From NCBI GenBank assembly GCA_016794985.1, contig JAEUIQ010000008.1, forward strand, positions 186,001 through 250,000: a stretch of DNA of 64,000 nucleotides, read 5' to 3'. Source of the DNA: Planctomycetaceae bacterium (GTDB taxonomy: Bacteria > Planctomycetota > Planctomycetia > Pirellulales > Pirellulaceae). This document shows, piece after piece, positions 45,093 through 54,093 of the stretch. Positions within the stretch are counted from its first letter, which is position 1. Every line of letters starts with the position of its first letter. The position numbers were made by a program, and so were the translations under genes. The notes under the pieces were generated by a model, which saw nothing but the letters and a program-made list of their open reading frames with translations, made no database searches and was not told where the DNA came from.

Positions 45093-45540
45093 CCATTGGC
45101 TTTACGCCAATGGAGCGCTGACTGGTCAGCTACAGAACTTGATCCAAAGTATTATAAAGGCCGTAGGACCGACTTTGCTTCAGACACGTCCGAGTTTCAT
45201 CTTGGGTACGGACCGACCTGACTTGCGAGCGTGAACCGTTGCGGTCTCGGTGGGAGTTTGTTTGCTAAACAAGCCTGTCTCTCGCCCGCGTCTCCGGCGA
45301 TGGTCGTCTTGCCTTAATGGTAAATCCTTGGCCCAACCGAGACGAGCTCGGTTGCGGCCTTCCCGCTGCTGACTTCTGCTTTTTACTTTGGGCTGCAGTC
45401 TCGTCTCTAGTCGTAATGCTCGGGCCAACATCACTTTGCATTGCATTGGTTGACAAGGCCCGCCCGATTTACACGGCGGTTTGTTACGCTTCACGCTACA
45501 TGTGACGACTCGGGTCAGGAAGGCCGCAGAACCGACTCTG
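45093..45540 (+). repeat. Long direct repeat, left copy
   Basis: The unit hairpin CCATTGGC-TTTAC-GCCAATGG is followed by a second hairpin GCTGAC-TG-GTCAGC and about 400 more bases. Fixed phrases shared with the right copy at 47906 include CTTGCGAGCG, AACCGTTGCGGTCTCGG, AACAAGCCTGTCTCTCG, AATCCTTGGCCCAACCG, CTTCCCGCTGCTGA and ATGCTCGGGCCAACAT. The two lie in the same orientation either side of the RHS fragment and its neighbour. A forward frame (WPNRDELG...GLPAADFC) is kept in both, but there is no other sign that it is translated. Confidence 0.85.
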
Positions 45541-45580
45541 CTTCCGACACGCCCGCAAGCAGGCCGATCGCACGTCCCTA
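45518..45580 (+). repeat. Partial repeat unit at the end of the left copy
   Basis: GGAAGGCCGCAGAACCGACT followed by CTGCTTCCGACACGCCCGCA and AGCAGGCCGATCG matches the inner half of the shorter unit (AGGCCGTAGGACCGACTTTG and following). It lacks the leading hairpin. Confidence 0.55.
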
Positions 45581-45792
45581 ACGGGACGGCTCATCTCGTC
45601 AGTCGTTTCTCAGCCGCCACATTCTCAAGAATTCCAGTTCTCTGTCGGTTTCGACCCGGTCCTTACTCACCCACCCAATGCGTGAACTAATCCCAGTCCT
45701 TTGCAGCGGATTTCGCTTGCTGCTGTCCTACGTGCTCGAATAGAATAACGCTGAGTTCCATTCAAGGCAGCCAATGCATCGAGGGCGTCATC

Positions 45793-46869
45793 GTGTTCGC
45801 CGATCCCCTGCACTTATCGCCACATCAAAGAACCCCATCACCGCCACCGCTCTCTTCGTCGTGTTCCTTTTCTCGCCGTTCGAAACGTGAAACCACAGAT
45901 CCGTGCAACCATCGCAACCAACAATACTCCATCATCGGCCTCACCAACGCCGCTGGAACGCTGGTCGAGCGTTATAGTTACAGCGCTTACGGCACCATAG
46001 GCACCTACGCCGCCAACGGCACGGTTCGTACAAGCAGCACTTACGCCAACCGCTACACGTACACAGGCCGCGAGTACGACCCAGACCTCAACCTCTACTA
46101 CTTCCGCGCCCGCTGGTACGACCCCGCAACGGGTGGGTTCATCTCAAGAGATCCATTGGGGTACGTGGATGGGATGAGTTTGTATGGAGGGTATTTTGGT
46201 TTGGAAGATGTCGACCCGAGCGGGCTGATTCTAAGAACTCAAGAAAAGGTGGAACCGAAATCTTCACGTGTAATGGATGGCTGGCTAAAATCCGTCGATC
46301 TCTGTCGAGCCGCTCGTGCCCTAAAGATAAAGCAAGACAACGAGCCTGACCCTCCCCCGATTTGCAAGATTTGCGAGTCAAACTGCCAGACCCAAGTGGC
46401 CAAAGCGAAACAGCACCAGCGTGTGAGAGATATATTGGATCAATTTGGTCCAACAACGTGCACGGAACCAAAAATTTCATGCATTACTTGTAAAGAAGGG
46501 TGGGGAGGTCAATATTGGCCCCACGATAAAGAAGTGACCATATGTTGGAACGCCTATTGTGCCGACGATACGATTGATGGACTTGTCACTTTATTAGCAC
46601 ACGAACTGACGCATGCTCTTCAAGATTGCACCAAACCGTTGATTGGGCGGGATTGCAAATACGATCTACAAGCAGAATTGGAAGCTTACTATTGCGGGAA
46701 GCAATGCAACGACTTCGATTCGTGCCTGCAACGCGCAATCGAAAGTGCATGTACACAAAAGTGTTACCCGAACGATCTGAACCTGTTATACGGAGAACTC
46801 AAAGTTTGGTTCGAGCTTCGGACTACGCTCGGGGAGTTCTGCCATTTCCCGCGTCCACAATTTCCTTAA
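45793..46869 (+). CDS. Truncated RHS core with C-terminal zincin-type domain
   Basis: The frame opens at GTG 45793, but homology begins near 45922 with the end of an RHS core: LVERYSYSAYG, YTYTGREYDPDLNLYYFRAR, GGFISRDPLGYVDG and DVDPSGL, where toxins are normally cut. All upstream YD repeats are missing, so it is a 5'-truncated, perhaps orphan, tip gene. The variable C-terminus (about 140-358) has HELTH at 270-274, a zinc protease HExxH, with AELEAYYCG near 298 as possible third ligand, and about eighteen cysteines that suggest a disulfide-rich extracellular fold. It is probably a polymorphic toxin domain. The small gene 20 bases downstream may encode immunity. Confidence 0.7.
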   Translation: MFADPLHLSPHQRTPSPPPLSSSCSFSRRSKRETTDPCNHRNQQYSIIGLTNAAGTLVERYSYSAYGTIGTYAANGTVRTSSTYANRYTYTGREYDPDLNLYYFRARWYDPATGGFISRDPLGYVDGMSLYGGYFGLEDVDPSGLILRTQEKVEPKSSRVMDGWLKSVDLCRAARALKIKQDNEPDPPPICKICESNCQTQVAKAKQHQRVRDILDQFGPTTCTEPKISCITCKEGWGGQYWPHDKEVTICWNAYCADDTIDGLVTLLAHELTHALQDCTKPLIGRDCKYDLQAELEAYYCGKQCNDFDSCLQRAIESACTQKCYPNDLNLLYGELKVWFELRTTLGEFCHFPRPQFP

Positions 46870-46889
46870 CGATGGTGCTGAGCTAAAAA

Positions 46890-47567
46890 ATGCCTCTCTT
46901 GGATCTCCGAGCTATACTGGCTTTGGTGACATTGCTTCTCGCGGGAATTCTCGCAAGCTATGTGTACCTTGATAGCTATTCTCAGTCGGTTACGGATCGT
47001 TGTGATCCGATTGTTTATCAAAACGTATCGCCTGTTCCATTGCATCTTACCCCTAAATCGTCACAGTGCTTGTTTGAATCATTGCTTGCCCTTTCAGATT
47101 TCGGGGACGACGTTAGTGTAACAAATGTCGAAATGATTGCATGGGCAATTAGCGTGGAACGACACAACAGTGGGTCGACGTTTATTCCAAAAGTGTATGA
47201 TGAAATACTGCTGCATGTAAGCGTGAATGACGACGGCTTGAATCGCGGGTACTTAATGACGTTTATACGCATTCGAGAAGTGGAACTTGCACCTGAATCT
47301 TTCACTAAGTGGGGACGAAATGGCGATAACTGGCGTCGAGAAATGGCGGGGCCGTTGACAGAGAGAGAGTTGAGCTCGTTCGTTTATGAATCCACGTTTG
47401 GACCAATGGACTTTTCCGATTTTTCTCCAACTGTTGCGGTACGTACATACGGCCAGTTTTCTGAGGAAACGACGAGGCTGCTCAAGAACGGACTCGCCGA
47501 AACCGAACGTCAAGCACGGCGTGACGCTTGGATGCGGCAAAATGCGAGTCGCGCAGAAAAACTGTAG
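46890..47567 (+). CDS. Membrane-anchored protein, candidate immunity protein
   Basis: 225 residues, 20 bases after the zincin-domain gene. One membrane helix at about 7-27 (ILALVTLLLAGILASYVYL), then a soluble domain of about 195 residues outside or in the periplasm, with strands such as DEILLHVSVNDDG and YLMTFIRIREVEL and a charged helical end. No family is recognised. By position it fits an immunity protein for an RHS toxin, which is usually the next gene. A membrane anchor would place it where a periplasmic protease acts. That is inference from position only. Confidence 0.6.
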   Translation: MPLLDLRAILALVTLLLAGILASYVYLDSYSQSVTDRCDPIVYQNVSPVPLHLTPKSSQCLFESLLALSDFGDDVSVTNVEMIAWAISVERHNSGSTFIPKVYDEILLHVSVNDDGLNRGYLMTFIRIREVELAPESFTKWGRNGDNWRREMAGPLTERELSSFVYESTFGPMDFSDFSPTVAVRTYGQFSEETTRLLKNGLAETERQARRDAWMRQNASRAEKL

Positions 47568-47905
47568 TTAAACCGTAAAAGAACCATGAGTAAGCCTGAT
47601 TTGGATAAATAGGTATGGAGCTGCCGCTAGGCTGTCTTGATTGGCATGGGGTTCGCTAACCGAAAGATGGGCCAATTCTTGAGCTTTGATTTAATGATTG
47701 ATTTGAATGTCGGTGCGCTTGAGTGCCGATGTCGCGGGTGAATCAGGCAATGAAATTGATTTGGCGTTGCTGAACTTGAATTGGTTGCAGACCGATAGCA
47801 AGGCAGGCGGTTTCGATCGCTGCGGAAAGTTGCATCTTGTCCGTCGCTTCAGGTGCGACAGTTTGGTTAGGTTATATTCCTCGATGTCGTCTTCCGATTC
47901 CGCGA
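47568..47905. other. Intergenic between candidate immunity gene and right repeat
   Basis: About 340 bases with no supported gene. The short frame from 47707 reads through into the repeat and ends in ATIGFTPMER, encoded by the repeat hairpin, so it is probably not a gene. Confidence 0.4.
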
Positions 47906-48366
47906 CCATTGGCTTTACGCCAATGGAGCGCTGACTGGTCAGCTATACAGAACTTGTTCCAAGGGTTTGAAGGCCGTAAGTCCGACGCTGCTTCAGACAC
48001 GTCCGCAAGTAGGCCGATCGAGTTTAATCTTGGGTACGGACCGGCTGGACTTGCGAGCGCGAACCGTTGCGGTCTCGGCGAGTTTCGTTTGCAAAACAAG
48101 CCTGTCTCTCGACCGCTTCTCCTGTGGGTGCTGTGTTAACTTAGTGGTGAATCCTTGGCCCAACCGTGACGAGCTCGGTTGGGGCCTTCCCGCTGCTGAT
48201 TTTTGTTGTTTGCTTGCGTCTGCCGTCGTGTCTCTCATAGTAATGCTCGGGCCAACATTACTTTGCATTGAACTGGCAGCCGAGTCCCGCCCAACTTACT
48301 CGGCGGTCTGTTAGGTTTCACGCTACATGCGACGACTCGCGTTAGGAAGGGTCGCAGGACCTGCTC
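47906..48366 (+). repeat. Long direct repeat, right copy
   Basis: Begins with the hairpin CCATTGGC-TTTAC-GCCAATGG (47906-47926) and GCTGAC-TG-GTCAGC, then matches the left copy at 45093 along its whole length, with substitutions and small indels throughout. Unlike the left copy it keeps the inner phrase CGCAAGTAGGCCGATCG, shared with copy 1. It ends about 40 bases before the osmC start. Confidence 0.85.
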
Positions 48367-48407
48367 CTTAACACTGGCTTAGCGCGCCGTTAGACTGGTC
48401 TCTGCCA

Positions 48408-48962
48408 ATGTCCAAAGAAAACTTCCCTTCCCAGGATTCCGTCGTGCAAACCACCAGCGAAATCAAACAGGCCCAACTCGCGCTGAAGACAACCTACCAA
48501 CAGAATCCCGACTTGGCCCTGGGGCAATTGCGGGCTCGAGTCATCGTGAAGCCACAGAATCTTTCGTGTGAAGTGGTCGAACCGGCTGGACTGAATCCTG
48601 TGGGCATGCACCGCATGGGTGGCGGCGACGGGAGTTGGGTCTGTCCGGTCGAACTTATGTTGGCGGGATTGGCCGGCTGTGCGGGTGTGACTTTGGGAGC
48701 CGTGGCCGATTCGATGAAAATCGAACTACGCTCGGCGGCGATTACCGCAGTGGGCGATCTTGATTTTTGCGGAACCTTGGCAGTCAATCGTCAAGCTCCG
48801 GTTGGACTGACCAAGATTACACTTCGCTTCGAATTGGAGACAGATGCACCCAGCGAATCGGTGCAGAAGCTCATCCAGTTGACCGAGCGATACTGTGTGG
48901 TTTATCGAACTCTTCAGCAGGCACCGGAGCTGGTCACGGAGACGCATGTCCGCACAAGTTAA
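48408..48962 (+). CDS. OsmC family protein
   Basis: 184 residues. The OsmC fold is seen in PVELMLAGLAGCAGVTL and ITLRFELETDAPSESVQKLI. The two catalytic thiols are Cys91 (GCAG) and Cys163 (RYCVV), the pair that reduces organic hydroperoxides in OsmC/Ohr. A basic start (IKQAQLALKTTYQQNP) precedes it. Substrates range from hydroperoxides to unknown thiols for the YhfA-like subgroup, which this resembles. It is the first ordinary gene to the right of the repeat cassette. Confidence 0.85.
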   Translation: MSKENFPSQDSVVQTTSEIKQAQLALKTTYQQNPDLALGQLRARVIVKPQNLSCEVVEPAGLNPVGMHRMGGGDGSWVCPVELMLAGLAGCAGVTLGAVADSMKIELRSAAITAVGDLDFCGTLAVNRQAPVGLTKITLRFELETDAPSESVQKLIQLTERYCVVYRTLQQAPELVTETHVRTS

Positions 48963-49037
48963 GAGTAGAAGGTTCGAGTTTAGTTCGTGCGCCCTCGACA
49001 ATCCTTCGATAATGAAGTTGTTGATCGCAAAAAGAAC

Positions 49038-51947
49038 TCAATGGGGGATGGGAGCTTGGCGATCGATCGAAGAATTTTCCCACACGGCGGTGTCCGTAAC
49101 GGGATCGTAGGTCAATATTCGATGGGCGCTGCCAACCACCGGAGGTTGCTGGTCTTTAGGCAACCAGTGGCGATGCTCGGCCACGATCTTGGCCAAGGCT
49201 TGTTGCTCTTCAGGAGCCGGTTGATGCAGTAGATTGTGCCACTCGTTGGCATCGTGGCGATGATCATAGAGTTCCTCGCTGCCGTCGGCGTACTGAATGT
49301 ATCGATACCGATGACTGCGAACACCGTGATTGCCGGGGTTGTGCGTGGTGATGGCGGGGCGAAGCCTTTCCAAGTTGGCGTTCTGCAATTGGGGGACTAA
49401 ACTCAAGCCCTCCAAGTCGGATCGCGGTGGCAAGGAGCACAGTTCCAGCAACGAAGGGAACAAGTCCAGTAATTCGACGGGTTGTTCGCAAAGCTGACCC
49501 GCCCTGACGCCTGGTCCAGCAAAAATCAAGGGCACCCGAGTCCCATCTTCCCAGAGCGTGTTCTTTCCGGTGATAAGTTTTTCACCCAAGTGAAATCCGT
49601 GATCACTCCAAACCACCACAATCGTATCGTCCTCTAGCCCACGCTCGCGCAAGGCTGCCAGGATGCGTCCGACTTGTGCATCGACGAAACTCGAGCTGGC
49701 CAAATAACTTCTCACCAGATTCTTCCATTGACCTTGCTCGTGCAACCAAGCCAAACGCGGCTCTGGTAAACGCCAGTGCAAGTACCAAGAAAACCGAGGA
49801 GTGTCGTTTCGATCCGTTGCTTCAATCGAAGGCAAAACGGAATCGTCGTCGGGAAATCGATCCAGCCATGGCGGAGTCACGTAACAAGGAACATGAGGCA
49901 GAAAGAAACCTGCTGCCAAGAAAAACGGTTGCTCGCCGTTGGCTTGTTGTATCTGTTCGATAACCCACGAGGCGACTTGGTAATCACCCTTATCTTCCTC
50001 GCGATGGGGAAACGTACCCCAATCCATCAGAGGATGATTTCCCATTGGAGTTGGCGGAATCAACTTCATTGGCGGGACGACTCCGATACTTGGTGAGGGG
50101 CCACGCCGCATAAACTCGCTTGGTCGATCGCGATTGACTTCACTTCGCCTTGGTCCGTCTGTCCCAAAATGGAAGACTTTGCCAGTGGCCATAGTGTGAT
50201 AGCCGTGCCTCGCGAATTCTTGTGCCATTGTGACTTCATTCCTCAGCGACGGAACTTCGCGAAACCAAGGTTCCAAGCCGTAGATACCGGTCGTTGTGGG
50301 GCGTTTTCCTAACAGGACACTGGTACGCGACGAATTGCAGAGGGGTGCTTGGCAATGGGCATTGAGAAACAAGCTGCCGCGTTTGGCCAATTCGTCCAAA
50401 TGAGGCGTATGGGCCAAGGCGTGACCACCGAGACAACCTAGCCAGTCATTTTGATCGTCGATCGCGATCATCAACACATTCGGACGCCGTTGTGGGGAGG
50501 CACTCGATGACCACTGGGTTTGCACTTTTCGTTGGGTTACCGGCCACCACGATTGCAACTTCTCCGCCAATTCTCGCACCACTTCGGGATGTTTCGCCGC
50601 CAGATTATCCTGTTCGTGGGGGTCGGCAATGAGATCGAAAAGTTGTGGGCGTTGTTCCGTCCTGGGATGATGCCGCGCGTCGCGCCCGACGTCGCCATCG
50701 TAAGTCAGTAAAAGCTTCCATTGCTCTTGGATCACCCACCGATACAACAAGGAAGCTTCGGGTTGGTCCAAATCCGCGATGTCGTGAGCGAAGGTCTCGC
50801 CGAATACCTCTTGCCGTGGTGTTGCGGCACCGGATTTGAGGACTGGAAGCAAGTTGAATCCAGGAAGGTTTGTAGGGATCTCGGCCTCGGCGGCTGCCAA
50901 GAGCGTCGGGACGATGTCGACGCTGGAGCACAACTGTTGCCCGCGCGTTCCGGGTTGGATCACGCCAGGCCACGAAAACATGGTTGGTTGCCGAGTACCA
51001 CCTTCATAGGCCGATTGTTTTGAGCGTGGTGCAAAACCGACGGCATTAGGCAGCTGAATCCAACCATTGTCGGCAACATAAATCACTAAAGTATTGTTGC
51101 GAATGTCGCGTTGCTCCAAATGTTGCAACAATGCTCCGCAAGTTTCATCGAACCACTCGACCATCGCGAAGTACTTGGCAACCGAGTCGGACTCGACTCC
51201 CTTCTGCTTGTATTTTTCAAACAATTTCGGCGGTGGGTTATGTGGTGTGTGCGGCAAGAAGGGGGCGTACCACACAAAGAACGGACATTGTTCCACTTGG
51301 GCGTGGTCGATGAACTCGAATACTGGTTGTAGTCCTTCACGTCCGATCTTCAGACCATCGTCACCATGTCGCCCGCCGGCTTCGGGAAAGCCACGCGTCA
51401 TGCCATGCGTGAAACCGCCGCGGCGAAAACTGCCTTCCCACCATTTCCCTGATTGATGGCTCAAGTATCCTTGGGGTGCCAATAATCTGGGTACCGTGGG
51501 ATGGCTGTCAATAAAAGAGATCAATCGTTCACGCTGTTGTCGATAGGCTTCCGGTTCACCCGCTGATCGATTCGGCCCCAACATCTCCGGAAGCAAGGCC
51601 GGGTCATTGCCAGTAATGCGATGTTGATGCGCATACAATCCCGTCATTAGAGTCGCTAATGAAGGACGACATAAAGCTGTGGGGACATAACCCCGTGTGA
51701 ACACCGCGCTTTCCGACGCCAACCGATCCAAGTTCGGAGTCTCGATTTGTGCGTGACCCATGAACCCATAATCCGTCCAAGCATGATCATCGGAAATGAT
51801 CAACACGATGTTAGGCGGTTGCACTGGGGTCTGACTTGAACTTGATTTCGTGTCAATGGCTCCGCTACAAATCGGGTCGACAAAGCTCATGGATAGTAAA
51901 GCGAACCCGATCGCGAGCCAGCGGTTGGTTAACTTCAAGTGGTACAT
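49038..51947 (-). CDS. Secreted tandem sulfatase with two type I sulfatase domains
   Basis: About 969 residues from ATG 51947 (TTG/ATG variants upstream). A signal peptide (WLAIGFALLSMSFVDPICSGA) leads into domain 1 (about 45-480), with the metal Asp pair in IISDDHAW and formylglycine site CRPSLATLMTG near residue 93. Domain 2 (about 490-969) opens with VLMIAIDDQNDW and has CNSSRTSVLLG near 537, iduronate-sulfatase-like. The consensus is C/S-x-P-x-R: the first site has Leu for Arg, the second Ser for Pro. Each domain keeps a complete core. Two enzymes joined in one chain could remove two sulfates from one polysaccharide. The maturation enzyme is not here. Confidence 0.85.
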   Translation of the reverse strand: MYHLKLTNRWLAIGFALLSMSFVDPICSGAIDTKSSSSQTPVQPPNIVLIISDDHAWTDYGFMGHAQIETPNLDRLASESAVFTRGYVPTALCRPSLATLMTGLYAHQHRITGNDPALLPEMLGPNRSAGEPEAYRQQRERLISFIDSHPTVPRLLAPQGYLSHQSGKWWEGSFRRGGFTHGMTRGFPEAGGRHGDDGLKIGREGLQPVFEFIDHAQVEQCPFFVWYAPFLPHTPHNPPPKLFEKYKQKGVESDSVAKYFAMVEWFDETCGALLQHLEQRDIRNNTLVIYVADNGWIQLPNAVGFAPRSKQSAYEGGTRQPTMFSWPGVIQPGTRGQQLCSSVDIVPTLLAAAEAEIPTNLPGFNLLPVLKSGAATPRQEVFGETFAHDIADLDQPEASLLYRWVIQEQWKLLLTYDGDVGRDARHHPRTEQRPQLFDLIADPHEQDNLAAKHPEVVRELAEKLQSWWPVTQRKVQTQWSSSASPQRRPNVLMIAIDDQNDWLGCLGGHALAHTPHLDELAKRGSLFLNAHCQAPLCNSSRTSVLLGKRPTTTGIYGLEPWFREVPSLRNEVTMAQEFARHGYHTMATGKVFHFGTDGPRRSEVNRDRPSEFMRRGPSPSIGVVPPMKLIPPTPMGNHPLMDWGTFPHREEDKGDYQVASWVIEQIQQANGEQPFFLAAGFFLPHVPCYVTPPWLDRFPDDDSVLPSIEATDRNDTPRFSWYLHWRLPEPRLAWLHEQGQWKNLVRSYLASSSFVDAQVGRILAALRERGLEDDTIVVVWSDHGFHLGEKLITGKNTLWEDGTRVPLIFAGPGVRAGQLCEQPVELLDLFPSLLELCSLPPRSDLEGLSLVPQLQNANLERLRPAITTHNPGNHGVRSHRYRYIQYADGSEELYDHRHDANEWHNLLHQPAPEEQQALAKIVAEHRHWLPKDQQPPVVGSAHRILTYDPVTDTAVWENSSIDRQAPIPH

Positions 51948-52335
51948 CGGATCTCGATCATTCAAATTTTGGTTTGTACCTTGCAGCGGCGATTTTTGGC
52001 CGTTCGCGACAAGGAATTTGCGCGTTGTGGCTGAACGTCAAGCAAAACGAACCGGCCGTCCCAACATCCGGCGAGGTCCTGAGCATAAGGTCCAATGTGT
52101 GAGAATGGAACTTGAGCTGGCCTTCATCATAGTCGACTCGCCGTCGAGTCGAGACGGCCCGGGGGTTCTCACTGCCGACTGAGATCGTTACTCGCGACTC
52201 GAACAGACTTGATGGGCGTCAGAGGGAAGCAAAGTTGGCTGCGTTCGAGATCGGCTCAGAGCGATTTGGTTTCACGTCGCACCATTGCGAACTGTGAGAC
52301 GGCGGATCGACGTTGTTAGCGGGGCCAAAACGTTG
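51948..52335. other. Intergenic, no gene seen
   Basis: Nearly 390 bases between the sulfatase start and the stop of the hypothetical gene on the same strand. It must hold the sulfatase promoter, but no clear element or inverted repeat was recognised. Overlapping short frames have no family resemblance. Confidence 0.35.
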
Positions 52336-52842
52336 TCACGACGGGTTGACGATTAGTTCCACATCACCGGCGGCTCCGTTGGAACCCCGACGCCAGTGGT
52401 CCAAGGATTTTGATTGGTAGAGTTGGTTCGCGATGTCGCCAATTTGGTGATCGCGATTGAGGGTCTCTTGGATCCCAGCGAGCAATTTCGCTGATTCGGG
52501 CGACAGTTCATTGGGTTCGACAGCAGACAGCCGAATCTGAGCGTCATTCGAGATTTGGACTCGGATTTTGGGCAAGTCTGGATAGTTGGATAGAATGCCT
52601 TGGATTTGTTGCTCGAAGGCGTCGTACAACGTGCCAAACTTCGTAGCGGTCTCTCGCTTGGCATTCGACACATCGGACGAAGAGTCCGCATCGTTTGTGG
52701 TTTCGGAATCTTGCTGCAAAAGTGCGGCAAATGGGGCCAGTGCCGCGTTTGTGACGGTTTTTGCCGTGTCGGCTGCCGATTGTCCGATCTGGCCCAACAG
52801 TCCTGTTGCCAAGCCCACGATAGCGAGATTCGAGGGTGTCAT
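52336..52842 (-). CDS. Hypothetical protein with short hydrophobic start
   Basis: 168 residues from ATG 52842 (MTPSNLAIVGLATGLLGQIG). The longer frame upstream is discarded because it has no ribosome site and its residues look random. After the hydrophobic first 20 residues the protein is acidic and helical, with no cysteine and no known motif: TATKFGTLYDAFEQQIQGIL then a beta-like KIRVQISNDAQIRLSAVEP. It resembles small planctomycete proteins whose genes stand alone. Function unknown. Confidence 0.55.
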   Translation of the reverse strand: MTPSNLAIVGLATGLLGQIGQSAADTAKTVTNAALAPFAALLQQDSETTNDADSSSDVSNAKRETATKFGTLYDAFEQQIQGILSNYPDLPKIRVQISNDAQIRLSAVEPNELSPESAKLLAGIQETLNRDHQIGDIANQLYQSKSLDHWRRGSNGAAGDVELIVNPS

Positions 52843-53135
52843 TATTTGCGTCCAAGAAAACCGCGTCGGCACATCATGTATAGGGTTCGGCCTAAACGAA
52901 TGGGGTGTGAAGTTAAAATCCCTAAAAGTTACGTGAATCACGCAGATTTTCAGCGGTCCCATGCTGTCGGTGGGCAACGAAGAAGAATAGATTGAAGTAC
53001 GGCCGTGGTGGTCCTTGACGAATCGTGGGCCAACTTTGGCAGGACTGTTTCGGTCTTTCAGTTGGTAATTGGCTAGGGTCGTTGCTGCGAGTCGATTGGT
53101 CGATTCGAGCGGAAATAGAGAGAAAGGGAGATAGA

Positions 53136-53744
53136 ATGCGGATGTTATTTACAGCGTTGGCGGCTTTGTTCCTGGTAGGAGCGGTTGGTGCTCAAAGCAG
53201 CTGCGCTCAGGACGAGAGCGATTCGGCTAAAGACGAGAAATCGATCTACGATTTCAAGGTCAAGACAATCACCGGCGAAGAAGTGTCCCTGGAAGACTAC
53301 AAAGGCAAGACGATCTTGATTGTCAATGTCGCAAGCAAGTGCGGCTACACCCGGCAATATTCGGAAATGCAAGCAGCTTACGAGAAGTACAAAGACCGTG
53401 ATTTTGTGGTTCTGGGCTTCCCATGCAACCAGTTTGGAGGCCAGGAGCCTGGCACGGAAGCAGAAATTATGCAGTTCTGCAAAGACAATTATGGGGTTAG
53501 CTTCCCGATGTTCGCCAAATTGGATGTCAAGGGAGCGGAAGCCGACCCGTTGTTCAAGTATCTGTCTGGGTTGGAGACCACGCCGAAGGCTGCCGGAGAC
53601 ATTTCTTGGAACTTTGAGAAGTTCTTGATCAATGCGGAAGGCGAAGTCGTTGGTCGATACAAATCTGCTGTAAGTCCGACCGGCAAGGAAATGCAGGAAC
53701 AGTTGGAGAGCTTGCTACCGAAGACTGGGAAGAAGGAAGGCTAA
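53136..53744 (+). CDS. Exported glutathione-peroxidase family protein
   Basis: 202 residues from ATG 53136, preceded by AAGGGAG. A signal peptide ends near VGAQSSCAQ, possibly a lipoprotein type since Cys23 follows. The peroxidase domain carries the peroxidatic Cys69 in NVASKCGYT (Cys where animal GPx1 has selenocysteine), Gln in FPCNQFGGQEPGTEAEI and Trp in DISWNFEKFLI, so the Cys-Gln-Trp set is complete. It reduces peroxides, probably with thioredoxin. A selenocysteine tRNA is present in the same genome, yet this enzyme uses Cys. Confidence 0.92.
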   Translation: MRMLFTALAALFLVGAVGAQSSCAQDESDSAKDEKSIYDFKVKTITGEEVSLEDYKGKTILIVNVASKCGYTRQYSEMQAAYEKYKDRDFVVLGFPCNQFGGQEPGTEAEIMQFCKDNYGVSFPMFAKLDVKGAEADPLFKYLSGLETTPKAAGDISWNFEKFLINAEGEVVGRYKSAVSPTGKEMQEQLESLLPKTGKKEG

Positions 53745-53816
53745 TCCTAGGTCGGTTTAGCGTTTGGCTGCCCGATAAAGGAAGTGGGGCAGGACATTCG
53801 TGAGATGCCACTCAAG

Positions 53817-53847
53817 CAGCCATGCCGGCCTCCGGCGTGGCTGTTTT
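53817..53847 (+). terminator. Intrinsic terminator of the peroxidase gene
   Basis: CAGCCATGCCGG (53817-53828) pairs with CCGGCGTGGCTG (53832-53843) around a 3-base loop, with one wobble, followed by TTTTCG. It sits between the convergent peroxidase gene and the small membrane gene. Confidence 0.75.
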
Positions 53848-53856
53848 CGTTGGGTG

Positions 53857-54093
53857 TCATTCGTCAGACTTCCGATTTTGCAGCTGTCGGTAAATTCGAA
53901 GTCCCCAGTAAATCAAGATCGGTACACCCACTGGGGCCATGGACGTGGCCAAAATAAACGGCAACAGGTTCAAACGATGCTGGGCTCCAGGCGGCGCACC
54001 CACCAAGATACCTGTGAACAAGAGGCCAGCGATCATGGTGCTGATGCCTATCAGAGTCATCGAAATGAGCATCCCCTGCAAGCCAATTTTCAT
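53857..54093 (-). CDS. Small two-helix membrane protein
   Basis: 78 residues with two membrane segments (ISMTLIGISTMIAGLLFTGI and LPFILATSMAPVGVPILIY) joined by the loop GAPPGAQHRLN, and a basic, Arg/Lys-rich tail that should face the cytoplasm. AAGG lies before the ATG. It is transcribed alone, toward the peroxidase gene. Function unknown. Confidence 0.6.
   Translation of the reverse strand: MKIGLQGMLISMTLIGISTMIAGLLFTGILVGAPPGAQHRLNLLPFILATSMAPVGVPILIYWGLRIYRQLQNRKSDE

Larger units (their letters stand above)
44623..45792. other. Non-coding accessory interval with repeat units
   Basis: No supported gene lies here. It holds a first, shorter repeat unit (44944-45090), a long copy (45093-45540) and a fragment (45518-45580), described separately. 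Short frames ending in the peptide ATIGFTPMER arise from the repeat hairpin itself. The left 300 bases are featureless. Confidence 0.5.

Noticed and set aside
44769-45121. Short frames ending in ATIGFTPMER
   Set aside because: The shared ending is encoded by the repeat hairpin, not by related genes.
45180-45494. Reverse-strand frames in the long repeat
   Set aside because: Similar frames occur in the right copy, but they are interrupted by a frameshift between copies. DNA similarity explains them as well as coding does.
53136-53744. Selenoprotein reading of the glutathione peroxidase
   Set aside because: The peroxidatic position is an ordinary TGC/TGT cysteine codon with no in-frame TGA.
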